Shown here one piece after another: positions 56,111-64,000 of a DNA stretch of 64,000 nt. The notes under the pieces were generated by a model. It had not been told where the DNA came from. It saw nothing but the letters and a program-made list of their open reading frames with translations, and ran no database searches. Source of the stretch: Blakeslea trispora (lineage: Eukaryota; Mucoromycota; Mucoromycetes; Mucorales; Choanephoraceae); the NCBI GenBank assembly GCA_025331445.1, contig JAIWNE010000049.1, positions 1-64,000 on the forward strand, given 5' to 3'. Position 1 is the stretch's first letter; each line of letters begins with the position of its first letter. The position numbers and the translations under genes are program-made.

Positions 56111-56404
56111 TTACCATGTACCCTTTTCAACTCTTTGAGTCAGCTCTGCATTTAACGTGTATCCATGGTATGTGGCTTCATGTTCTGCAAACTTGAACCG
56201 TTCCGTTTTGGAATAACTGTGGAAATCAATCTGTAACTTGCGGTTCAATTTGTCTTCTTTAGTCAAGTTTTTTAATTGATTTTCTGATTGTAACAGTTTA
56301 AGAGAGAGAGAGCAAGAAGCGAAAGTCAAGAAAATATTACCACTATTCTTTTGTTTTGTTTCGAGATGTTGCGGCCTACTGCCACTATTGATATCGTTTT
56401 TCAA
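56111..56404 (-). CDS. Small spliced protein fragment of unknown function
   Basis: An exon ending at 56341 (AGTG|GTAATAT) and an exon from 56283 to the stop at 56111 join in frame and give SRPQHLETKQKNSENQL...FHSYSKTERFKFAEHEATYHGYTLNAELTQRV (my join; the two pieces are contiguous after splicing). The 57-bp intron also keeps the frame if retained. No ATG is available in the first exon, so an upstream exon is likely (acceptor AATAG at 56384). Family not recognised. Confidence 0.35.
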   Translation of the reverse strand: MKNDINSGSRPQHLETKQKNSGNIFLTFASCSLSLKLLQSENQLKNLTKEDKLNRKLQIDFHSYSKTERFKFAEHEATYHGYTLNAELTQRVEKGTW

Positions 56405-56419
56405 TACAAGTTGATGTGA

Positions 56420-58513
56420 ATGTTGATATCATTGTTTGGATCAACCCGTACAGAAGAGATCAATTGGGATATCCTGAAACAACCATCCTTCAAGTAACAT
56501 TAGAGCGGCGATAATCCATCCATTACTGCTTTGGCTAAACTGAAACACCAAAGACAAGGAAATCTGTTTATGAGAGAATTTCGATTGGTGATAATTGACG
56601 TAGTGAATCGGGCACAGATCTTTTCGGATGTAGTCCAGCTAGACTACTTTAGAGACAAGACATACCTAAAACTCCTCAAGATTGTGGTTTATAGAGGACC
56701 AACTACTCTCTATGAAAGCAATCAATACCAATATCGAAGTTGAAATGATGCGCTTTAAGGGTAGGTGAGGATGTACCTCGGCAACATCCGATAACATCAA
56801 AGCTAACCAAAACTATGTGTATGGTAGCGCAAAGGAGGAGAGATGAGCAACGTGAGTGAAACAAACGAGTAAATGTTTGAACGCATATCCTTATATGTCA
56901 CTAAGGAATTCAATCAAGAACAAATGTCAGTATGAGATTGCTTCCAAACGCTATAGATAAGACGCAAAAGCTCGATGAAAAGATTGCGGGCTAGAAAAAG
57001 GTAAAGAAAAGACAGTTAAGACTGCCCTTGACCATTGATTTGGTTTCGTTCGCGATACTCTTGATGTACTTGATTGACATGAGGAATTACAGAGACATGA
57101 TCGTATTAGGAATAACATTCTTATACTCGGAGTAGATTGAAATTTTATTTATCATTCAAGTATAAGGATTTATATACCTTCCTCCATATTCTCTCAGCTT
57201 AATCCGATCGAACCCTTCTAGTTTGTGGTCAAGATTTAGATGAATACAGCGAGAAAAAAGCTGTTGAAGAAGGAGACATTGACTTTGAAGAATAGTCGAT
57301 GTTTGTAATGGTGTCTATCTGGAAAATCTGTCAATACTTAGACCATAGATTGCAAGTATGTTTGAATAAAGAACTACTCTCTAAGGTTGCACATTTGTGC
57401 AATCTAGGTTTCTTTAATACACAACTTAAGCATTCTCCATGTGCAAATTTTTCTCCATTCGTTTCGAGAAATGATGTAATTTGAGCTCAAATTGTTCATT
57501 TGTAAGTTTATGTTTTACAAAATAGCAAGTTTCATTTTGTTTGTAGAAATCAAGTTGAAAATGTTAAAACAATCTAAATCTTGCGGCAATGTGTATTTTA
57601 TGCTGGATATACAGGTATTGGTTTGTACCTATCCATATTCAGACATTTGTTAATAACAGTGAGCCTAAGCCTACTCTTCTTAGACAAAAATCACCAAAAT
57701 ACAATGACTTGTTTGCGTTTACCAATTGCACTTCTCGCTCTTCACAGAAAGTCTATCGTGACTAAATAAACGCGTATGTAAATCATGCATTCGTCATTAG
57801 CGATAGTTTGATTTAATTAGGATAAACGTAAAGAATATCTCGGATTTTCCGTGCCGTTCTTGAAGCTGTAGGAAAAATTTTAAGCATGCTGTTGAATTGA
57901 TTAGTTTTATGTCGTAAGCTGTTCTAGACTCTCATATGTATGCTTCGGGACTCACCAACTTTAGGGAACAGATTGGTTATTTACTATATAAAGCTAAAAA
58001 AAAAGAGAGAAGAGAAAAATTTTAATTTGTTTTATAGCATACGCTAATAAAAAGAAAATCCCTTTTTCTTTATTTGAAAGGCTCTACCCCAGTGTTGGAT
58101 CTCTCCTGGATTCCAGCAATCACATGCACTGACCAAAGGATTTTGAGCGGCGTATCAAATATTGTCCAGTCTTACAAAAAAGAAAACAAGGGGGAATATA
58201 TGCCAGTTGTACAAAGAATCAACAAGAAACGTCATTCTTTATATAGATAAATGATGGAAGAAAGAACGATTCTTGACAAGCACAATTGACAAGTTGACAT
58301 GGTAGAAATGAATTTGTTGATTAAAGTTAGTGACCAATGTTGGGTTATTTTGAGATGATGCTGGTTGCTTTTTTTTGTCGTGTTTTTCGCTCTCTTCATT
58401 TGTTTATATTCAGTATATTTCAGCAACAATATATAGCCAGTAGTTTTTTTTTTGTTTTTTACTTTCTTCTTTTCCTTTAATTATTTCTTTCCAAGAGGAG
58501 AAATTTAGTTAAA
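56420..58513. other. Gene-poor stretch with coding-like remnants
   Basis: A 70-codon plus-strand frame at 56531-56743 (FMREFRLVIIDVVNRAQIF, LLKIVVYRGPTTLYES) and a short acidic frame near 57225-57293 (SEKKAVEEGDIDFEE) look like decayed exons of Mucorales hypothetical proteins. Neither has a clear start. Otherwise AT-rich with no repeat or RNA gene recognised; 58060-58160 is somewhat GC-richer without an open frame. Confidence 0.4.
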
Positions 58514-60651
58514 ATGCAAAATTCATGTAAGTCTTTCACTTTGCTTTAAAAGACCAATCTATCTGATATCGAAAAAAAGCAAATCACTTTGAACACAATG
58601 CAAACGCAGTAAAAGGCTCCAAGGATGATATTACTGCTTGGAAACAATCAACTTTGTTGCCTCAAGATAATCAAAGTAAGATTCTTATAAAATGTTGATA
58701 ATTTTTTTTTTATTTGCTAACAACATATAGAAGCAGACATGTTGAAATCCAAGCAAAAAGTCATTGATAACTGGCTTTACGGCTCTGAACCTATGGCGTC
58801 TACAGATCCAAGACAACCTGGAAAACAGGCTGTATTGTTTAGTCCATTTTCGCAGCAAGTTATTCCTGATCAACATGGTAATAACAAAAAAAAAAAGTGT
58901 GTGTTACAAGCTGATCAAATACGTTCTGATAATATTCTTTATTTTTTTCTCTGATAGAATACAATCCTATGCATAACCTGAATGCCCCTCAACCCAACAC
59001 CCGTGGTCCTCGCTCGTTTTCGTCTTCCTCCGTCTCAACATCAACAGGCAGGCTAGTGCCTCCCAGTCCTTTTCAAGCAGGCTATGGCGTTGATTGGTCC
59101 GGTCCTGCCACTCGTTCTCACATGAATCTTAATGTCTGGAGGCCAACAATGGCGGACAATGTCGACCCATTCTTCAAACCTTTCTCAAACCAAACCAGCT
59201 CAAAAGCGATGGTTAGTTCACAAGCACTTCCTGCTTCTGCTCTCAATAGCGCTCTAACTGCGTTTCCTTTGAGTAGCAAGACCATGCACTATGAAAACAC
59301 TGTTGCTTTACCACGGTTACCTACTGCATCTACTTCGTCAGCTGTGTTTAAAGAGCCAGAGACAGAGCGAATCACGCCTCTCGCTAAGACTGAAAAGACA
59401 ACATGGTCTAAAGTTGTCAAAGGTGAAAACTTGACCGAAGTACCATCTACTGGGGAAATACCAACTCTTGGCCCTTCTAATAACACCTCTACTCGTTATA
59501 TCACTGATTCTATTTCTTACATGACTTCCAAGTTGCAAGTTGAAAGCAACACTCAAAGAAAATACCATGTAATCAAGGTTACAAATGTAAGTTTGCCTGC
59601 CTTCTTTTTTTTTTGAGTGTGTGTATCGACAAAAATTGAATTTCTTTTTGAATCTAGTTTCCTTGGGAAGTAAGCACTTCTGTAATCAGGCAAATATTCG
59701 AGCAAAGTGCCAATTTCTTTTTGCCTTCTGATTTACCTCAATGCGTACATGCAAGTATAAACATTGATTTTCTATATAAACTGATTACTTACTCTGTTTA
59801 AATTAGGTCATAATGGACTCTAAATCTGGAAAGACCTTGGGTGTCGCCTTTGTTGAGGTCGCTGTTAAACTGGAGACTCGACAAGACATCTTATATGCTT
59901 TAAAGGGTCTTTCGATCAACTGTACCCAATGTACACGTCGCCCTCAATTCTCGATCAGTTCGTATGATGAACTTTGTACCCAGCTTTTTCCCAACTGGAA
60001 AGGTCACTTTGTAGATGGCCTAGCTGTTCCTCAACCATCTCTAGGAACTGTCCATAACATGATTGTAGATGCCAAGAGATCAGGTTACTTTATCACTCAA
60101 AAGGAACTCCAAGCTCTCTTGAATGTATGCCGCAACTACAAGATCAACTATAACCGACGCTGCTCAGAAAGACCATTTGAATATTTGATTTCAATTGTTA
60201 TGCATATGCCATGGAACCAAGTGAAGACTGTTACAACTACTCAACGTGATATTCTTTACGAATGCTACAAGTTAGCTACTGGTAAATTTCTATCTATGTA
60301 TATTTGTAAGCCATGTTTCCATTCACCTAAACCTACCTTATACAAACACTAGCTTCTTTGTACGAACATACTTCCAAAAAGATGCACTCGTTTGAAGATG
60401 ATGTCTTGTTACGCTTTGCTCGTGCTGGAATCTTATGCGACGGCTTCACCTATAGGCAGAAGAATGATATTTTACATCATGCGTAAGTGATAATCAAGGA
60501 GACAGTATTTTCTTTATCTTTTTCTTTTTTTGCAAAACCTAATACTTTTGTCTAAAATAGTCATATGGAATGTCCTAAAGACTTGGAATCTTATGTTGAA
60601 GCACCCGCTATCTTGAATAACTCGGAATTCACAACTCTTTTACGCCTGTAA
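58514..60651 (+). CDS. RRM-like RNA-binding protein with long disordered N-terminus (546 aa)
   Basis: Eight exons: 58514-58526, 58610-58675, 58734-58877, 58958-59586, 59658-59750, 59807-60281, 60353-60482 and 60561-60651. The first ~270 residues are Ser/Thr/Pro-rich and disordered. An RRM-type fold then starts at YHVIKVTNFPWEVSTSVIRQIFE and continues HVIMDSKSGKTLGVAFVEV. 'NFPW' in place of the usual aromatic RNP2 suggests a quasi-RRM, as in ESRP/hnRNP-F proteins. A helical C-terminal domain follows (YELCTQLFPNWKGHFV-like region, then RPFEYLISIVMHMPWN and MECPKDLESY). The fifth intron begins GCAAGT, a GC-AG intron; the nearby GT donor would lead to a stop. Likely an mRNA regulator; the family name is not known to me. 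Confidence 0.8.
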
Positions 60652-60826
60652 ATCAAATTTTACGTTTCCTTTTCTTAAAAAAAAAAAAAGTGCATTCATC
60701 TAGTTTATACTACAGCTTATTTTCTCAAGCTTATTCATGATAAATTGCACACACATACAAAAGATAATAATTAAAAAGCAACTGATGTTATTTTGAGTGT
60801 TTTAATCATTCTTATCAACGATATTT

Positions 60827-61558
60827 TTAAGCAATCAAAAAGAGTATAAATGACATCAATAAGAAGCCAACCCAGAGGGAAGTAAAGTAAGAGCAGGAAT
60901 TCATATGAATTGCACTGTTTGGAATAGGTGGAATGCTTGGAGTGCTTGTTGCTGTTGTTGTTGTTGATCTGCTCAAGGTGATGCTACTGAGGGTAGTTCT
61001 GGTTGAAACAGAAGAAGACAGAGTATTTCCAACTGAGTTAGTAGCTACTGTCGTAGCTTGGACAGGAACTGTAGCAGTTGGTACAGGAATGGTAGTCACT
61101 GGAACCAATGAAGGTAGTGCAGGCGGTTGAGGTGGTTGAGGTGGTTGAGGTGGTTGAGGTTCTCCTGGTGGATTTGGAGGTGTGGGAGGTGTGGGAGGTG
61201 TTACTGGAGGAGGAAATCCTTCGGGTGGTTGTGGAGGTGTAGGAGGTTGTGGAGGAGCAGGTGTTTGAAGCATCTTGATCTCGGGTACAGGATTTGTCTC
61301 TGCTTGAGCTACAGCAGGAACAAATGGGACATAGCCAGGAGGAGCAGGCGGATAAATTCCAACAGCAGCAGGCGATACAACACCTGTTTCTTGTGCTTGC
61401 TGAAGTGCGCTTTGAAGTGCTACCACAGGATTCACCGATTGTCGACTAAGATAGGCAAGTAGATTTTGAACAACAGCTTCATTAGGCACCTGTTGAGCTT
61501 GGCCTATAGCAAGTAGACCATAGATAAAAACAAGCCGAATAAGAATACTATATTGCAT
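60827..61558 (-). CDS. Proline-rich GPI-anchored cell-surface protein (243 aa)
   Basis: Intronless. The ATG at 61558 begins a signal peptide (MQYSILIRLVFIYGLLAIGQ) with cleavage expected after AQ-A or GQAQ. A short helical region follows, then a Pro-rich block of PPQPPTPP/PPTPPNPP-type repeats (about residues 95-150), a Ser/Thr-rich stretch suited to O-mannosylation, and a hydrophobic C-terminus (LWVGFLLMSFILFLIA) preceded by small residues, an expected GPI-attachment signal. The architecture is that of fungal wall or membrane-anchored structural proteins; sequence is low-complexity, so no orthologue can be named. The upstream flank to 61864 holds no gene. Confidence 0.75.
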   Translation of the reverse strand: MQYSILIRLVFIYGLLAIGQAQQVPNEAVVQNLLAYLSRQSVNPVVALQSALQQAQETGVVSPAAVGIYPPAPPGYVPFVPAVAQAETNPVPEIKMLQTPAPPQPPTPPQPPEGFPPPVTPPTPPTPPNPPGEPQPPQPPQPPQPPALPSLVPVTTIPVPTATVPVQATTVATNSVGNTLSSSVSTRTTLSSITLSRSTTTTATSTPSIPPIPNSAIHMNSCSYFTSLWVGFLLMSFILFLIA

Positions 61559-61864
61559 AACTTTTTTTGCGTCTGATTGATGAGCAAACAAGAGGACGAG
61601 AAACAGAAGAATTGAGCTTTATATATATGTGTATGTATGTATGTACAGATTGAATCATGATATATTGCAATAACAGAAATGCTTAGACAAGAACAAATAG
61701 TGTGATATACAAGTGGGAGAATAAAAGGCATGATCATATTTTGGAGTTCATCACTCCCCCTCCTCTCCTTTTTTTTCGTTTGTTTGTTTATGTATGAGAT
61801 GGATCACTAATCAAAAGTGAGTCAGTAATCGTATCAAAGGGCCTAAAAAGTATGATTGTCAATG

Positions 61865-62138
61865 TTACTTTTTTGATGTTGATCCTTTAGGTTGTTCTAT
61901 CTCAGGTGTCACTTCGACAGTAGGCATACCAGCACACCTATACATATGAAACTAGTTAGTCTCGAGAAAAAAAGAGGGAACTATTTATTCACCTTAAAAA
62001 TAAGCGTGCAAATGGTGTACACTCGATATGATATTGACTAGCTTCGCATTGATATTGAACCACCTCATATAGTTTGCACTTGTCTGGAGCATATAGTTTT
62101 GCCATCTCTTCTTGCTTTGAAGATGTGTAATGAGCCAT
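61865..62138 (-). CDS. SOM1: Som1-like mitochondrial inner membrane peptidase subunit (72 aa)
   Basis: Som1 is a small protein needed for the Imp1 activity of the inner membrane peptidase, which trims intermembrane-space proteins. Exons 62138-61993 and 61937-61865 (splitting one Arg codon) give 72 residues, close to yeast Som1 (74). The family pattern is present: KCKLYEVVQYQCE, IECTPFARLFLRC and a short acidic/Pro tail (VEVTPEIEQPKG), with the paired Cys of the family. It lies 139 bp from, and divergent to, the GlyRS start, so the two genes may share a promoter. Recognition rests on a short motif set but the match in order and length is good. Confidence 0.8.
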
Positions 62139-62276
62139 GGTCTTTTTTTAAAAAAAAAAAGAGAAAAAGAGAGCGAGAGAGAGAGGAGCTGCCATATTCC
62201 AGGGTCGAAATTGATTTTTTTTAAATCTATATATTGTTTTTTTCTTTACTCTTTTTGATATAAACATATAGATCTT

Positions 62277-63941
62277 ATGGCACAACAGTTTCGTACATTA
62301 CTTGACTTGTGTCGTCGACGTGGTTTTTTGTACCAATCAGCCGAGATCTATGGTGGTTTACGTGGTGCTTATGATTATGGACCACTTGGTGTCGAACTCA
62401 AAAAAAACATCCTAAACTCATGGTGGCGTCGTCACGTTTATTACCGTGACGACGTGGTTGGACTAGACACTAGCATTATTACACCTCATCCAGTACTCAA
62501 AGCGTCAGGACACGTAGACGAGTTTACTGATCTGCTTGTTGACTGTACACTGACAAAAGAGCGATTCCGACCCGACAAAGCACCTGCACTCAAGATCGAT
62601 AGGCATGGACGCATTCCTATCATTGCACCTGATAAAGATACAGCTCGTGCATGGCAAAAGACGTTGGAGGAACAATTTGCACCCAACGTCAAAATGACAG
62701 TAGAAGGAAAGCATATTTACCTCTATACAACACAGGTTACACAAGGCGATCAACAAGGTCGCATTCGATTTGAGATGACCACAGCTGAACAGCCTGCTCT
62801 CGAGATTGATTATCACGGCTATGTAGAACCCAATTCAAACTCTCCCTTCTTGACAGCCAGCAGACCCTTCAATTTGATGTTCAAGACTTTCTTGGACCCT
62901 ATTGATCCAATTGACCGAGTGATTCAGACAACACTAAAAAAAGAACAAAAGGACACCTCTATCAATAAGATACGCTCAGCTGTAGATGACGTTCTTCGCC
63001 CTAGTACAGTTTATCTTCGACCTGAAACAGCACAAGGTGTCTTTGTAAACTTTGAGCAAGTTGTACGCACCATGAAGACAAAGCCACCTTTTGGTATTGC
63101 TCAAGTAGGCAAATCTTTCCGAAATGAGATTCGACTAGAACATGGGATTTTCAGAACACCAGAATTCGAGCAGATGGAATTAGAGTATTTTGTTGCACCT
63201 TGGGAATCAAAACATTACTTTGAATTTTGGCGAAAGGAGCGATTCAATTGGTGGTTAGAACATGCTTGTCATCCTGAAAACTTCAGACAGCGCGATCATG
63301 CTCAAGATGAAATGGCACATTATGCTACTGGCTGTACAGACGTCGAATACAATTATCCTTGGGGCTGGGGTGAAGTAGAAGGCGTAGCTCATCGTGGAAA
63401 CTATGACTTGACACAACACATCAAGAACACAGGTGCTAATTTCCAGATAGAGGATGAGAATGCACCTACTCCGGAAGACAAGCGTTATGTGCCGCATGTA
63501 GTTGAAAGCTCTTGCGGTCTCAATCGAGCCATGTTGGCCTATCTTTGTGATGCATTCCATCAAGTACAAGATGAAGGTAAAGGCAAACCACCTCGTAATG
63601 TGCTTCGATTGGATCCTCGTTTGGCACCTATCAAATGTGCAGTCATGCCATTGACAGGCAAACAGGAGTTTGATCCCTTAGTACAAAAAGTAGCTCGATC
63701 ATTGCGCCGTAAGGGCTGGTACACAGTTGTAGAATCTCAAAAACTTAAGATTGGCAAACGTTATTATCGTCATGATGAAATTGGTACACCTTGGTGTGTA
63801 ACGGTTGACTATCAAAGTTTAGAGGATGATACAGTCACCATTCGTGACCGAGACTCAGGGGAGCAACACAGATTGCATTGGAACCAAGTAAAAACATTTA
63901 TTGGTGATCAGTTAATAGACAAGGAAGAGAACGAGGAATAG
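62277..63941 (+). CDS. GRS1-like: Glycyl-tRNA synthetase, bacterial alpha2-type (554 aa)
   Basis: Charges tRNA-Gly with glycine. Intronless, 554 residues, start at the first ATG after in-frame stops. The N-terminus LCRRRGFLYQSAEIYGGLRG and YDYGPLGVELKKNI, motif 2 FRNEIRLEHGIFRTPEFEQ near residue 282, WGWGEVEGVAHRGNYDL, SSCGLNRAMLAYLCD (motif 3) and LDPRLAPIKCAVMPL match the bacterial Thermus-type class II enzyme. The eukaryotic cytosolic enzyme differs: it has a WHEP-like or extended N-terminus and reads IYGGVSGLYDFGPVG. No mitochondrial presequence is visible. The C-terminal anticodon domain is complete (CVTVDYQSLEDDTVTIRDRD). Likely acquired from bacteria, or an organelle-derived copy, while the usual eukaryotic enzyme would be elsewhere in the genome. 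Confidence 0.9.
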   Translation: MAQQFRTLLDLCRRRGFLYQSAEIYGGLRGAYDYGPLGVELKKNILNSWWRRHVYYRDDVVGLDTSIITPHPVLKASGHVDEFTDLLVDCTLTKERFRPDKAPALKIDRHGRIPIIAPDKDTARAWQKTLEEQFAPNVKMTVEGKHIYLYTTQVTQGDQQGRIRFEMTTAEQPALEIDYHGYVEPNSNSPFLTASRPFNLMFKTFLDPIDPIDRVIQTTLKKEQKDTSINKIRSAVDDVLRPSTVYLRPETAQGVFVNFEQVVRTMKTKPPFGIAQVGKSFRNEIRLEHGIFRTPEFEQMELEYFVAPWESKHYFEFWRKERFNWWLEHACHPENFRQRDHAQDEMAHYATGCTDVEYNYPWGWGEVEGVAHRGNYDLTQHIKNTGANFQIEDENAPTPEDKRYVPHVVESSCGLNRAMLAYLCDAFHQVQDEGKGKPPRNVLRLDPRLAPIKCAVMPLTGKQEFDPLVQKVARSLRRKGWYTVVESQKLKIGKRYYRHDEIGTPWCVTVDYQSLEDDTVTIRDRDSGEQHRLHWNQVKTFIGDQLIDKEENEE

Positions 63942-64000
63942 AAATCATGGAAATAAACAAAAACAAAAAGCTAATCTTGTAAATATAAGCCATTTCTTAT

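Noticed and set aside
1..64000. CRISPR arrays, bacterial operons or phage genes
   Set aside because: No spaced direct repeats of that form. Splice sites and gene content are eukaryotic throughout.

Overview
The window is nuclear DNA of a filamentous fungus, most likely a member of Mucorales (Mucoromycota). It is AT-rich. Genes are split by short GT-AG introns, mostly 45-90 bp, and micro-exons occur. The gene set fits an early-diverging fungus: a type III glutamine synthetase, a spectraplakin-like GAR-domain protein and Mucorales-type lineage-specific proteins. Mobile elements are DIRS, LINE and MULE types. Exon structures were derived by hand from splice signals and frame continuity.

Positions 1-16.6 kb are repeat-rich. 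A 1.19-kb-per-arm palindrome (1-2408) carries two copies of a small spliced gene. Next come a Mucorales family protein with a PD-(D/E)XK-like signature (2263-3396) and three GC-rich ~50-bp repeats with a conserved stem (3890-4168). A decayed MULE transposase gene (4459-6667), a structurally complete but frameshifted DIRS-type tyrosine-recombinase retrotransposon (6825-11161) and a decayed LINE on the minus strand (about 11165-16560) follow. The LINE 5' end lies immediately upstream of, and divergent from, an epsin gene.

Positions 16.6-40.5 kb are gene-dense: epsin (ENT3-like, +), glyoxalase II (+), a 2,946-residue spectrin/GAR protein (-), ribosomal protein uS17/RPS11 (-), a PPR protein (-), MKT1 (-), a PWI splicing factor (+), a UPF0658 Golgi membrane protein (-) and type III glutamine synthetase (-).

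Positions 40.5-49 kb are gene-poor. They hold a possible 75-residue membrane protein, a TA-flanked MITE-like element, a low-complexity two-part gene, a Mucorales family gene fragment and a DIRS terminal-repeat remnant.

Positions 49-64 kb are gene-dense again: guanine deaminase (+), a 772-residue helical protein (+), mitochondrial uS15 (-), exopolyphosphatase (+), a spliced RRM-like protein with a GC-AG intron (+), a proline-rich GPI-anchored wall protein (-), the Som1 subunit of the mitochondrial inner membrane peptidase (-) and an intronless bacterial-type glycyl-tRNA synthetase (+). There is no operon logic; neighbours are mostly unrelated housekeeping genes for nitrogen and purine metabolism, trafficking, translation and mitochondrial biogenesis. 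The best candidates for new biology are the giant GAR protein, the bacterial-type GlyRS, the triplicated structured repeat, and the recurrent CAA-to-TAA-type stops in the transposons.
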